DNA of 64,000 bases from Micromonospora zingiberis (GTDB taxonomy: Bacteria; Actinomycetota; Actinomycetes; Mycobacteriales; Micromonosporaceae). The stretch covers positions 55,501 through 119,500 of the forward strand of contig NZ_SJJR01000019.1 in assembly GCF_004331455.1 (NCBI RefSeq), in the 5' to 3' direction. Each line of letters begins with the position of its first letter. The first letter of the stretch is position 1. The notes beneath the pieces were generated by a model. The model was not told the DNA's origin and did not search any database. It saw only the letters and a program-made list of their open reading frames with translations. The translations under genes and the position numbers were made by a program. Below, in pieces: positions 14,217 to 22,773 of the stretch.

Positions 14217-16562
14217 GTGGAATCCCGGACGCATCGTCCGTCGCCGGCACTGCTGGTCAGTCTGGCCGTCTCGACCGTGTTGCTGGTCGGGGTGAGCCTG
14301 CTGGTGCGCCACCATCCGGTCGCCGCCTGGGAGCGGGACCTGTTCACCCTGCTCAACCGGCTGCCGGCGGGGCTGACGCCAGCGCTGTTCGTGATCATGC
14401 AGGTCGGCTCGTACCTCGCGGTGTTCGGCACGGCCGCGGTGGCCGCCCTGCTGCGGCGCTTCACCACCGCCCGGGACCTGCTGCTGGCCGGAAACCTGGC
14501 CTACTGGCTGGCGATCGCCAACAAGGTCGCGGTGGCCCGGCAGCGGCCCGGGCAACTCCTGGCCGACGTGGTGTTGCACGACACGGTCACCGGTCTGCTG
14601 GGCTACCCCTCCGGGCATGTCGCGGTCGCCACCGCGCTGGCCCTGGTGGCGGCACGGGCCGGCGGCACCCGGTGGCGTCGCCTGCTCTGGGTGGTGGTGG
14701 TCGTGGTCGCGGTGGCGCGTGTGCACGTCGGCGCGCATCTGCCGGTGGACGCCATCGGTGGGGTACTCGTCGGCTGGCTCGCGGTGTGTCTGACCCGGCT
14801 GGCCGTCGGGGAGGTGGGCCCGGAACGGTCCGCCGAGGTGCTGCGCCAGGCGCTGCGGCACCGTGGCTTCGAGGTGGCTCGCCTGGCGCCGCTGACCGGC
14901 GACGCCCGCGGCTCGTGGCCCTGGCTGGTGGTCGGCGCCGACGGCCGGCGACTGTTCGTCAAGGTCACCGGTGGACAGCAGCGCGACGCCGACTGGGCGT
15001 ACAAGCTCTACCGGCGGGTGCGTTTCCGGCACGTCGCCGACGAGCCGCCCTACCTCAGTGCGAAGCAGCAGAGCGAGCACGAGACCTGCCTGACCCTGCT
15101 GGCCGAACGGGCGGCGGTCCGGGTGCCGGCGGTCGTCACCACCGCCACCCTGCCCGGCGGTGACGCCGTGCTGGTGCAGGAGTTCGTCGACGCGGCCCCG
15201 TTGGACGCCACGTACGGACCGCTGCCGGCGACGGTGGTGGTCGACGTGTGCCGGCAGGTGGCGCTGCTGCACCGCGCCGGCATCGCCCACCGGGACCTGC
15301 GGGCGGCCAACATCCTGATCGGTGGCCACACCGCCCACCTGGTCGACTTCGGCTTCGGTGTCGACGACGCCGCAGCCGACCAGCGGGCCCGGGACGTGGT
15401 CGAACTGCTGGTCGCCCTCGCCAGCCGGGTGGATTCCGAGACGGTGGTCGGGGTCGCGATCGCCGAACTCGGTGCCGACGAGGTCGTGGGCTGCCTGCCG
15501 TACCTGCAACCGCCGGTCCTCTCCCGGGCCAGCCGGAAGCTGCTGCGGCGTACCCCCGACCTGCTGGAACAGCTACGCGCGCAGATCCTGCACCGCTGCC
15601 CGCAGCGGGAACAGCGGCTGGCCCGGGTCGTGCGGATCACGCCCCGGGGCATCCTGCTGCTGGTCGCGCTGGGCCTGCTCGTACACCTGCTGCTGCCCCA
15701 GATCGGTGAGGTACGCGCCGCGTTACGGCTGATGGTCCACGCGCATCCGCTGGCCCTCGCGGCTACCCTGCTCGGCTCCGCCGCGACCTACCTGCTCAGC
15801 GCGGTCGTCCTGCGCCTGGCGACCGGCAACCGGGTGCCGCTGGGTGAGGCCACCGGGGTGCAGGTGGCCGCCTCGTTCGCCAACCGGCTGGCGCCCGGCA
15901 GCGTCGGCGGTGCCGCGCTGAGCCTGCGTTACCTGCATCAGAAGGGGTTCAGCGGTGCCGAGTCGGCGACCGCCGTCGTGGTGTCGCGGGTGGCCGGCGT
16001 GGTGTCGGTCGCGCTGCTGCTGCCGGTGCTGCTGCCCTTCGCGCACCAACCCGCCCGCGCCGCCCAGCAGGCCGTCACCGGGAAGGCACTACCCGTCCTG
16101 CTCGGTGTGCTGGTGGTGCTGCTCGCCGTCGCGGCGGTGCTGTCCGTACCCCGGCTGCGCCGCCGGGGCCGCACGGTGCTCCGGCAGAGCCTCGCCGCCC
16201 TGCGGGCGCTGCCCCGCCAGCACAGGCTGACCCGGCTGATCGGCGCGGCCCTGGCGCTCACCCTGGCGTACGGGTTCAGCCTCTACTTCGGGTTGCTCGC
16301 CGTCGGTGAGCCGGTCAACCTCGCGCTGGTGCCGCCGGTGATCCTGGTCTGTGTCATCGGGGAGGGGGTCGCCTCCGCCGCGCCCACCCCCGGCGGCCTG
16401 GGCGCCACCGAGGCGGCGCTGGTCTCCGGACTGCTGCTCTACGGGGTGTCGGTCGACACCGCGGTCGCGGGTGTCCTGGTGTACCGGCTCGCGACGTTCT
16501 GGCTGCCCGCCCCGCTCGGCTACGTCGCACTGCGGATACTGGCCCGGCGGCGGCTGGTCTGA
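14217..16562 (+). CDS. three-module PAP2 phosphatase - kinase-like - flippase-like membrane protein
   Basis: A 781-residue fusion. Module 1 (about 1-200) is a PAP2 lipid phosphatase: 'NKVAVARQRPG' (K-x6-RP), 'LLGYPSGHVAVATAL' (PSGH) and 'RVHVGAHLPVDAIGG' (R-x5-H-x3-D). Module 2 (about 220-440) is protein-kinase-like: 'GRRLFVKVTGG' supplies a Lys, 'IAHRDLRAANILIGG' is the catalytic loop and 'HLVDFGFGVDD' the DFG region. Module 3 (about 475-780) is a polytopic domain like the lysyltransferase/flippase membrane region (UPF0104), with 'SFANRLAPGSVGGAALSL' and 'VASAAPTPGGLGATEAAL'. The start is GTG 14217. Dephosphorylating a polyprenyl or lipid phosphate and moving lipids across the membrane are plausible; what the kinase-like module acts on is unknown. 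Confidence 0.85.
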   Translation: MESRTHRPSPALLVSLAVSTVLLVGVSLLVRHHPVAAWERDLFTLLNRLPAGLTPALFVIMQVGSYLAVFGTAAVAALLRRFTTARDLLLAGNLAYWLAIANKVAVARQRPGQLLADVVLHDTVTGLLGYPSGHVAVATALALVAARAGGTRWRRLLWVVVVVVAVARVHVGAHLPVDAIGGVLVGWLAVCLTRLAVGEVGPERSAEVLRQALRHRGFEVARLAPLTGDARGSWPWLVVGADGRRLFVKVTGGQQRDADWAYKLYRRVRFRHVADEPPYLSAKQQSEHETCLTLLAERAAVRVPAVVTTATLPGGDAVLVQEFVDAAPLDATYGPLPATVVVDVCRQVALLHRAGIAHRDLRAANILIGGHTAHLVDFGFGVDDAAADQRARDVVELLVALASRVDSETVVGVAIAELGADEVVGCLPYLQPPVLSRASRKLLRRTPDLLEQLRAQILHRCPQREQRLARVVRITPRGILLLVALGLLVHLLLPQIGEVRAALRLMVHAHPLALAATLLGSAATYLLSAVVLRLATGNRVPLGEATGVQVAASFANRLAPGSVGGAALSLRYLHQKGFSGAESATAVVVSRVAGVVSVALLLPVLLPFAHQPARAAQQAVTGKALPVLLGVLVVLLAVAAVLSVPRLRRRGRTVLRQSLAALRALPRQHRLTRLIGAALALTLAYGFSLYFGLLAVGEPVNLALVPPVILVCVIGEGVASAAPTPGGLGATEAALVSGLLLYGVSVDTAVAGVLVYRLATFWLPAPLGYVALRILARRRLV

Positions 16563-16583
16563 GGAGCGGGCCCGCCGAGTGCG

Positions 16584-16615
16584 GGTGCGGCAGCACCGCT
16601 CACGGCTGCCGCACC
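16584..16615. terminator. hairpin between convergent genes
   Basis: A perfect 10-bp stem (GGTGCGGCAG / CTGCCGCACC) with a 12-base loop. It lies directly after the stop of the fusion gene and overlaps the last codons of the convergent deacetylase gene, so it probably ends transcription from the plus side. No U-tract follows, which is usual in this GC-rich group. Confidence 0.5.
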
Positions 16616-17403
16616 GCCAGCAGCTGGGACACCGTGACGAACTCGTAGCCGTGGGCCCGCAACTGGTCGATGATCTCCGGCAGCCCGTGCAGCGAGACCA
16701 GCCGCTGATGGTCACCCACGTCGTGGGCGAGCAGGATCGTGCCGGGCTGGATGTCGGCGACGATCCTTCGCGCGTGCCCGCCGGGATCGTCGGGAAACTC
16801 CCCCTCCCGCATCTGCTGCGACCAGAGCACCACCTGGTAGCCCAGCCGCGCGGCCGCCGCCGTGGTGCTACCGGCCAGATGACCGTACGGGGGACGCAGC
16901 AACCGTGGCTCCTGGCCGGTCACCGCGACCAACTCCCGATGGGTACGCGCCAGGTCCTGGTACGCCTGCTCGAAGGACATCCGGGCCAGATCGTGGTGGG
17001 CCCAGCTGTGGCTGCCCACCTCGTGTCCGGCGAGCCGGCCCTGGACCAGTGCGGCGTGTCGGCGGGCCCGCTCACCGACCATGAAGAAGGTGGCGGGCAC
17101 GTGGTGCTGGTGCAGGATGTCCAGCACCATCGGCGTCCAGCGGGGCCCCGGCCCGTCGTCGAAGGTGAGCGCGACGAGCTTGCGGTCGGTGCGGACGAAC
17201 CAGTTCACCTCCAGCCGGCCAGCACCGAGCAGGTCGGGCCGGCCCGGCACCACGGCGCTGGCCGCGCCGCCACGGATCGGCAGCTTCCGGTCGGCCACGT
17301 CCGCCGCCTCGGCGAATCCGACCACCCCGAGTCCGGCGCCGAACGTGACCAGGACCCCGCCGCGCAGCAGGTCCCGTCGTCGGCTGTGCTTCAGCCCGGC
17401 CAT
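16600..17403 (-). CDS. polysaccharide deacetylase (NodB domain), Tat-exported
   Basis: A 267-residue exported enzyme. The N-terminus carries a twin-arginine signal (SRRRDLLRGG followed by a hydrophobic run). The NodB domain shows motif 1 'VALTFDDGPGPRW' (two Asp), the His pair 'EVGSHSWAHHDLARM', 'LLRPPYGHLAG' and a closing 'ILLAHDVGDH'. Enzymes of this fold remove N-acetyl groups from chitin-like sugars or peptidoglycan using a metal. The ATG at 17403 overlaps the 3' end of the upstream glycosyltransferase by 13 bases, so the two are translationally coupled. Confidence 0.88.
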   Translation of the reverse strand: MAGLKHSRRRDLLRGGVLVTFGAGLGVVGFAEAADVADRKLPIRGGAASAVVPGRPDLLGAGRLEVNWFVRTDRKLVALTFDDGPGPRWTPMVLDILHQHHVPATFFMVGERARRHAALVQGRLAGHEVGSHSWAHHDLARMSFEQAYQDLARTHRELVAVTGQEPRLLRPPYGHLAGSTTAAAARLGYQVVLWSQQMREGEFPDDPGGHARRIVADIQPGTILLAHDVGDHQRLVSLHGLPEIIDQLRAHGYEFVTVSQLLAVRQP

Positions 17404-18611
17404 CCCCACCTCGGCGGCCTCAGCACCTCGGCGACGACGGTGGCCATGTCGACCCGCACGTCGGCACCGGCGTCGCCGCTGTCGACCTGGGCCAGCAGCG
17501 CGGCCAGTGCCGGTCGTAGCCGCTGCGCCGAGTCGATGTAACTGGTCAGCGCCGAGCGGCTGAGCAGGTCCGCGTTGGCCCGGCCATGTCCGGCGATCGG
17601 TCGGTAGGTGATCGTGGGCCGGCCCGAGGCGAGCGCCTCCTGGCAGGTGAGCCCTCCCGCGTTCTCCACCACCACGTCGGCGGCCCGCATCAGGGTCGCC
17701 ATGTCGTCGACCCATCCCAGCACGTGCCCGGGGAACCGCCGGAGCCGGCGGTACAGGCGCTGGTTGCGTCCGCACACCACGACGGGCTCGGCGCAGCCGG
17801 TGGCGAGCACCTCCGTCGCGGTCCGTGCCACGTCCCCCATGCCCCAGGAGCCCGCGACGATCAATGCCAGCCGGCCCCGCTCGGGCAGCCCGAAATGTCG
17901 CCGGGCGGCCCGGGTGGTCAACCCCGGCGGCGCGGCGAACCGGGCATTGACCAGCGGGCGGACCACCTGAACCGGATCCGCGCCGGCGGCTGCGGCCTGC
18001 TGGCGCGATAGCTCGTGCACGACGCAGTACAGGTCCACGCCCGGCGCGATCCAGGTCGGGTGGACCGCGAAGTCGGTCACGTACGTCACCAGCGGTGCGC
18101 TGATCAGCCCGGCGGACCGCATCGGCCCGAGGAGCTGGTTGGCGAACGGAAAGGTCGTCACGACCGCCCCGGTGTCCGGGGGGAGCCGACCCAGCATGCG
18201 ACGGACCGCAGGACGCAGCGCGGCGCGGAGCAGCTCCACCGACACCGACGAGCGGCCGGTCGCGTTGAACAGCGCCTCGTAGCACCAGGGCAGCCAGCGC
18301 AACATGCCCCGGTAGGTCTCCCGGACCGTGGCGTCCAGCGGCCGGGGCAGCAGGGACAGGAAGTTCAACCGATCCACCTGCCGACCCTGGCGGAGCAGCC
18401 GGCGTGCCAACTCGGCGGCTGCGGCGTCGTGCCCGGCCCCGATGTCGGCCGACACCACCACGATCCGACCGGCGGCCGGCTCGTTGCGCACCGGAGCCTG
18501 GTGGGTGAACCAGCCGTCGTCGGTGTGGCCCAGCACCGACTCCGTCCAGTCGTAGGCCGCCGGCCCGGCCCGCTGCGCCTCCCGCCTGCACTCCGTCACG
18601 CGGGCGCGCAT
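17391..18611 (-). CDS. MGDG-synthase-like GT-B glycosyltransferase
   Basis: A 406-residue GT-B enzyme resembling MurG and monogalactosyl-diacylglycerol synthases. The N-terminal acceptor-side motif is 'RIVVVSADIGAGHDAAA'; the C-terminal sugar-nucleotide site is 'VVVENAGGLTCQEALASG', and 'VAGSWGMGDVARTATEVL' lies between. Such enzymes add a hexose to a membrane lipid. The start is set at ATG 18611, 17 bases after the stop of the upstream deacetylase; the frame is open further but would enter that gene. It sits between two deacetylase genes on the same strand, suggesting a pathway that makes and trims a glycolipid or surface glycan. Confidence 0.85.
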   Translation of the reverse strand: MRARVTECRREAQRAGPAAYDWTESVLGHTDDGWFTHQAPVRNEPAAGRIVVVSADIGAGHDAAAAELARRLLRQGRQVDRLNFLSLLPRPLDATVRETYRGMLRWLPWCYEALFNATGRSSVSVELLRAALRPAVRRMLGRLPPDTGAVVTTFPFANQLLGPMRSAGLISAPLVTYVTDFAVHPTWIAPGVDLYCVVHELSRQQAAAAGADPVQVVRPLVNARFAAPPGLTTRAARRHFGLPERGRLALIVAGSWGMGDVARTATEVLATGCAEPVVVCGRNQRLYRRLRRFPGHVLGWVDDMATLMRAADVVVENAGGLTCQEALASGRPTITYRPIAGHGRANADLLSRSALTSYIDSAQRLRPALAALLAQVDSGDAGADVRVDMATVVAEVLRPPRWGWPG

Positions 18612-18628
18612 ACCCGTCGTGGCGCGGG

Positions 18629-19393
18629 TCACTCCCGGCCGAGCCGGACCGTCTCCGGCCAAGCGCCCGTCCGTACGGTCGCCGGCTGGTGATCGCGCAG
18701 TGGTCCGAGCGTCAGCCTCCGTTCGGCGGCCCAGTCGATCAGCTCCGGCAGCGCGGCCAACGTCGCGCGCCACGACCCGGCGGTCGCCGCGTAGTCCGTG
18801 TCGTGCAACAGGATGGTGCCGCCGGGGCGCAGCGTGCGCAGCACCGCGCGGCAGACCGAGCCGCCGGTGGCCTGGGACGTCCAGTCCCGGCCCCAGGCGG
18901 TCCAGAGCCGTGGTTGCAGGCCCAGCCGGGCGCAGGCCAGCAGCGCCGCCGTGGTGAGCACCCCGTACGGGGGCCGGTACCAGCGCGGTGTCTCGCCGGT
19001 CAGCTCGGCGATCCGGTCCCGGGCGCGGGCGATGTCCGCGTACGTCGCCGGCGGCGTCCGGCCGAGCAGGTGGCGATGTTCCCAGCCGTGCACCGCCACC
19101 TCGTGGCCGCCGGCGGTGATCTCCCGGCCGAGGGCGGGATCCCGGTCCAGCAGCGTGCCGAGCAGGAAGAACGTCGCTCGTACGCCCGCCTGGTCGAGCC
19201 GGCGCAGGAACCGGGGCGTGGAGTGCCGGTCCGGCCCATCGTCGAAGGTCAGGGCCACGTGCCCGGGCCGGCCGATCCCGCTGAGTTCGGGCAGCAGCCG
19301 GCGGCGCAGCGGCGCAACGGCGGTCAGCGCGGGTCCGGCGTGCAGGACCAGCCCGGCGGTCATCGTGCCGGCGACCGCCCGAAGTGACTGCAC
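18629..19393 (-). CDS. polysaccharide deacetylase (NodB domain)
   Basis: A 254-residue protein with a weak hydrophobic N-terminus (about 6-28). NodB motifs are complete: 'HVALTFDDGPDRHSTPRF', 'EVAVHGWEHRHLLGRT', 'WYRPPYGVLTTAALL' and 'ILLHDTDYAA'. The start codon is GTG 19393, with AGAGG only two bases away; an internal ATG at 19363 is an alternative. It is first in a three-gene minus-strand unit (deacetylase, glycosyltransferase, Tat-deacetylase). The two deacetylases differ enough in sequence that they are probably not a recent duplication. Confidence 0.85.
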   Translation of the reverse strand: MQSLRAVAGTMTAGLVLHAGPALTAVAPLRRRLLPELSGIGRPGHVALTFDDGPDRHSTPRFLRRLDQAGVRATFFLLGTLLDRDPALGREITAGGHEVAVHGWEHRHLLGRTPPATYADIARARDRIAELTGETPRWYRPPYGVLTTAALLACARLGLQPRLWTAWGRDWTSQATGGSVCRAVLRTLRPGGTILLHDTDYAATAGSWRATLAALPELIDWAAERRLTLGPLRDHQPATVRTGAWPETVRLGRE

Positions 19394-19450
19394 AGCCTCT
19401 TTATACCGACCGGATCGCGGGTCGGCCCGACTATCCGGGCGCCCGCCCCG

Positions 19451-20140
19451 TTATCCGAGCGGGTGGGCGATCACGTCGGTCAGCGCCACCACCCCCGGTC
19501 GGCGGGTGTCCTGCCGCTGGAACTGCACCACCACCGGTACGCCGGAGGTGAGCACCGCACCATACGGGCGTCTGGTAGTCGACGTCGCCCAGGTTCTCCA
19601 TCGCCAGGCCGGCGTCGAACAGGCCCTCGCCCAGGTCCTCCAGCTTGGTGCCGGCGGCCACTGTGGCCTGCCGTCGGTCGGCGTCGTGCGACAGCACCCC
19701 GGCGAGCCGGTCGACGCTGACCAGCCAGTCGTCGGTACGCACCAGCGGGCTCGACGAGTGGCCGGAACCGACCGGTCGCAGCGTCGTACCGGTTTCCCGG
19801 GCCCGCCGTACCAGGTCGACCACCTCGGATTCGTCGGCGGGCTCCAGCACCCCGCGAGGAGTGAACCGGAGGCTGCCGGACCAGCCCAGAGTGCCCGGCC
19901 GGTCGCCTGGTACAGCAGCAGCGGCACGGTCAGGTTGAGCATCCAGGTGGCCGTACTGGCGCAGACCGCGCCGGCCCAGAACACCCGGAACGGCCGACAA
20001 CCCAGCGCGGCCACGGCGCCGGCCCAGCGGACCCGCCGTGGCGGCGTCGGCACGCCGCCACCGGGCGGCACGAGCACCGTCCCGCCGGGCGAGGGGCTGG
20101 CCTCGGCGGCGGTTCGGCTCTGCTCCGGTTCGCGGCGCAC
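19451..20140 (-). pseudogene. chimeric remnant: MFS transporter N-terminus joined to FAD-oxidase fragment
   Basis: Three protein pieces occur in succession on the minus strand but not in one frame. From 20140 to about 19880 the frame encodes the start of an MFS-like exporter ('CRPFRVFWAGAVCASTAT', 'LNLTVPLLLYQATGRALW'). From about 19889 to 19569 another frame encodes part of an FAD-linked oxidase of the lactone-oxidase type ('GVLEPADESEVVDLVRRA', 'TLRPVGSGHSSSPLVRTD', 'VAAGTKLEDLGEGLFDAG'). From about 19561 to 19451 the first frame resumes with an unrecognised C-terminal tail (VVVQFQRQDTRRPG). Both recognisable families normally exceed 400 residues. This looks like deletion-mediated fusion and decay rather than a working gene. 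Confidence 0.7.
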
Positions 20141-20230
20141 GTCGTCATCGGTACCCGATGCGCGCCGGTCAAACGTCCGACCTCGCGTGCCACCGGCCCG
20201 GCATCCCCTGCCGCCGGGCCGGGGCCCGGC

Positions 20231-20611
20231 CTACGGTGCGGGGACCACTTCCTGGCCGAGGGGCCAGATCGCGGCCGGCACGAGCTTGAAGTTGGCTACC
20301 CCGAACGGGATGCCGATGATGGTGAGGCAGAGGCTGACGCCGGCGACGATGTGGGACAGGGCGAGCCACCACCCGGCCAGCACGACCCAGATCACGTTGG
20401 CGATGCCGGAGGCGACACCGACGCCGGGCTTGGGGACCAGGGTGCGGCCGAAGGGCCACAGCGAGTACGACGCCAGCCGCAGCGATGCCACCCCGAACGG
20501 GATGGTGACGACGAGTACGAAGCAGATCAGAGCGGCGATGCCGTAGCCGATCGCCAGCACGAGCCCGCCGCCGAAGATGAGCCAGAGCACGTTCAGTACG
20601 AATCGGATCAT
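20231..20611 (-). CDS. yccF: YccF domain membrane protein
   Basis: A 126-residue protein made of two similar halves, each with a long hydrophobic segment followed by a conserved 'IPFGVA' motif ('VVTIPFGVASLRLA' and 'IIGIPFGVANFKL'). Each half ends with an 'LWPFGR' or 'IWPLGQ' type motif. This is the YccF (DUF307) pattern. Function is unknown in the family. The start at ATG 20611 gives the standard family length. A terminator-like hairpin separates it from the cellulase gene upstream on the same strand, so it is probably transcribed independently. Confidence 0.88.
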   Translation of the reverse strand: MIRFVLNVLWLIFGGGLVLAIGYGIAALICFVLVVTIPFGVASLRLASYSLWPFGRTLVPKPGVGVASGIANVIWVVLAGWWLALSHIVAGVSLCLTIIGIPFGVANFKLVPAAIWPLGQEVVPAP

Positions 20612-20629
20612 GAACCAATCATGACCGGT

Positions 20630-20667
20630 GCGCGCCACCGACCGCCCGGGGGTGGCCGGTGGCGCGC
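20630..20667 (-). terminator. terminator hairpin after cellulase gene
   Basis: A perfect 11-bp stem (GCGCGCCACCG / CGGTGGCGCGC) with a 16-base loop, beginning 7 bases past the stop codon of the cellulase gene. It likely stops cellulase transcription before yccF. Confidence 0.55.
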
Positions 20668-20673
20668 GGCGGG

Positions 20674-22773
20674 TCAGCCGAGCTGGCCGGTGACGCTGCC
20701 GCCGGACTTCGTGACGCGGTAGGTCACCCGGGCACCGCTCCAGAAGTGGAAGGTGAGGGTGACCGGGGCACCGTCGCGTACCTCGCCGAAGAAGGTGTCG
20801 GTGAGCGTGATCCGGTTGCCGGTGTAGTCGGGGGCGAAGGTGACGTCGAACTCCTTGAACGGCGTCCAGTCGTGCGGGCCGGCATTGCTGCCGTCGGCGT
20901 ACTTCGCCTCCATGGTGGCGAGCTGGTCGCCGCGGAACTGGGTCGGAATAGCGAAGGAGGCGGTCGACCCGGTGGCGTTGGACAGCACCGGCGGGTCGTG
21001 GCTGATCACGTCGATCCGCCACGGTACGCCGGCCGAGAACCGCGCCTGGAGGGTGGCGTTGACCCCGTACGCCCGGCTGCCGACCAGTCGGGTCAGCGCG
21101 CTCGCGGTGAGCGTCAGCTGGTTGCCGGAGACGGTGTAGTCGGTGCCCCGGACCAGTTCCGTGCTGCCCTGGCGCAGCCCGGAGAAGGTGGTGCCGTTGA
21201 GGTTCAGGGTCAGCGACTTGGCGGTGATCGAGCCGGTCCGCGGCACGTACACCTGGTCGGCGGAGGCGGTGCCGGAGCGGGTCGTCCAGCTCGACTTGAT
21301 CTGGTTGATCAGTTCCGCGTCGCGCCACTGGAAGGTGGTCCGGTTGAAGTGCTGGCCGTTGTCCCACAGCTGGGTGGTGAGCTGTCGGTGCCGGGCGTAG
21401 TAGCCGAAGTACTCGAAGAACTTGAGCTTCTCGCCCTGCTGGATGGTGCCGGTGTGCCGGTCGAAGCCGAGCAGCCCGTACTCGCCGATGATCACCGGGA
21501 TGCGCCGGGCGACGAAGGCGTTGTAGACCCGGTCGAAGGAGTCGACGAGGTCCTGCTGGGTGGTGGCGTCGAAGCGGGTGCCGCCGGCGACGTTCACGCT
21601 GAACGGCCAGTAGCCGTAGAAGTGCACGGTGGCGATCAGGTTGCGGTCGTTGAGCTGGTTGATCGTCGTGGTCAGCTCGTTGATCCGGGCCTGTTCGGAG
21701 GAGGTGTGCAGGGTCGGCAGGACCAGCATCCGGGTGGCGTTGTTGCCGCCGGAGGCGCGGACGATCCGGTGGAAGTTGACATTCAGCTCGTGCAGCAACT
21801 GCGCGTTCTGGGCGTCACCGGAGCTGTTGGCGAACTGCGGCTCGTTGACGCTCTCGAAGTGCAGCCTCGGTGCGGCGTCCCGGAACGCGGCGGCGAGCTG
21901 GGTCCAGAGCGCGTTGTAGCGGTTGAGCACGGTGGTCCGGTTGGTCGGCATCTCGTGGATCCACTGCCACGAGTCGTGGTGCAGGTTGATCATCACGTAG
22001 AAGCCGTCGTCCAGGGCCCAACCGACCACTTCCTTGATCCGGTTCAGCCACGCCGCATCGATGGTGTACGACGGTGCCGGTCCGTGGCGGTTGCTCCAGG
22101 TGACCGGGATCCGGATGCTGTTGAAGCCCTGGGCCCGGATCGCGTCCAGCTGCGCCGCGGTGACGCGCGGGTTGCCCCACGCGGTTTCGTCGGCGCCGAC
22201 GGCGTCGAAGGTGTTGCCGAGGTTCCAGCCCGGCTGCATCGCGGCCACGTAGGCCATCGCGTCACCGGCCGGCGGCGGGGTCGTCGGTGGTGGGGTGGTC
22301 GGCGGCGGCGTGGTCGGTGGTGGGGTGGTCGGGCCGACGCTGCCGGTGCAGGTGACCCCGTTGAGCGCGAACGAGGTGGGGGCCGGGTTACTGCCGGACC
22401 ATGAGCCGTTGAATCCGAACGACACCGTCTGGTTGGTGCCGAGCGCCGCGTTGTAGCCGACATTGGTGGCGGTGACGTCGTTGCCGGAGGAGGTGACGTT
22501 GGCGTTCCACGCCTGCGCCACCCGTTGACCGGCGGGGTAGGTCCAGGTCAGCCGCCAGCCGTTGAGCGGGTCGCCGAGATTGGTCAGGTCGACGTTGGCG
22601 GTGAAGCCGCCCGGCCACTGGCTCGGCGCGGAGTAGACCACGCGGCAGCCGGCCGCCGCGTGGGCGGCGCCCGCGCTGATCAGCCCGACCCCGGCCAGCA
22701 GGGCGGCGACGCTGGTGCCGACCAGGCCCAGTCGCCATCGTGTCCTTCGTAGTGTGCCGCGCAGCCCGGCCAT
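20674..22773 (-). CDS. secreted multimodular GH5 endoglucanase (CBM2-GH5-CBM_X2-CBM46-like)
   Basis: A 699-residue exported glycoside hydrolase. After the signal peptide (ending near GAAHAAAG) comes a CBM2 domain ('NLGDPLNGWRLTWTYPAG', 'WNANVTSSGNDVTATNVG'), then a TTPPP linker, then the GH5 barrel: 'MQPGWNLGNTFDAVGADE', 'NSIRIPVTW', the acid/base Glu in 'FESVNEPQFANSS' and the nucleophile Glu in 'VIIGEYGLLGFDRH'. C-terminally follow a CBM_X2-like beta domain ('SLTLNLNGTTFSGLRQGS') and a CBM46-like domain ('VTLTFHFWSGARVTYRV'). GH5-CBM_X2-CBM46 order is known from Bacillus beta-glucanases acting on cellulose and xyloglucan. ATG 22773 has GAGGAG just upstream. Own promoter at 22854-22883. Confidence 0.93.
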   Translation of the reverse strand: MAGLRGTLRRTRWRLGLVGTSVAALLAGVGLISAGAAHAAAGCRVVYSAPSQWPGGFTANVDLTNLGDPLNGWRLTWTYPAGQRVAQAWNANVTSSGNDVTATNVGYNAALGTNQTVSFGFNGSWSGSNPAPTSFALNGVTCTGSVGPTTPPPTTPPPTTPPPTTPPPAGDAMAYVAAMQPGWNLGNTFDAVGADETAWGNPRVTAAQLDAIRAQGFNSIRIPVTWSNRHGPAPSYTIDAAWLNRIKEVVGWALDDGFYVMINLHHDSWQWIHEMPTNRTTVLNRYNALWTQLAAAFRDAAPRLHFESVNEPQFANSSGDAQNAQLLHELNVNFHRIVRASGGNNATRMLVLPTLHTSSEQARINELTTTINQLNDRNLIATVHFYGYWPFSVNVAGGTRFDATTQQDLVDSFDRVYNAFVARRIPVIIGEYGLLGFDRHTGTIQQGEKLKFFEYFGYYARHRQLTTQLWDNGQHFNRTTFQWRDAELINQIKSSWTTRSGTASADQVYVPRTGSITAKSLTLNLNGTTFSGLRQGSTELVRGTDYTVSGNQLTLTASALTRLVGSRAYGVNATLQARFSAGVPWRIDVISHDPPVLSNATGSTASFAIPTQFRGDQLATMEAKYADGSNAGPHDWTPFKEFDVTFAPDYTGNRITLTDTFFGEVRDGAPVTLTFHFWSGARVTYRVTKSGGSVTGQLG

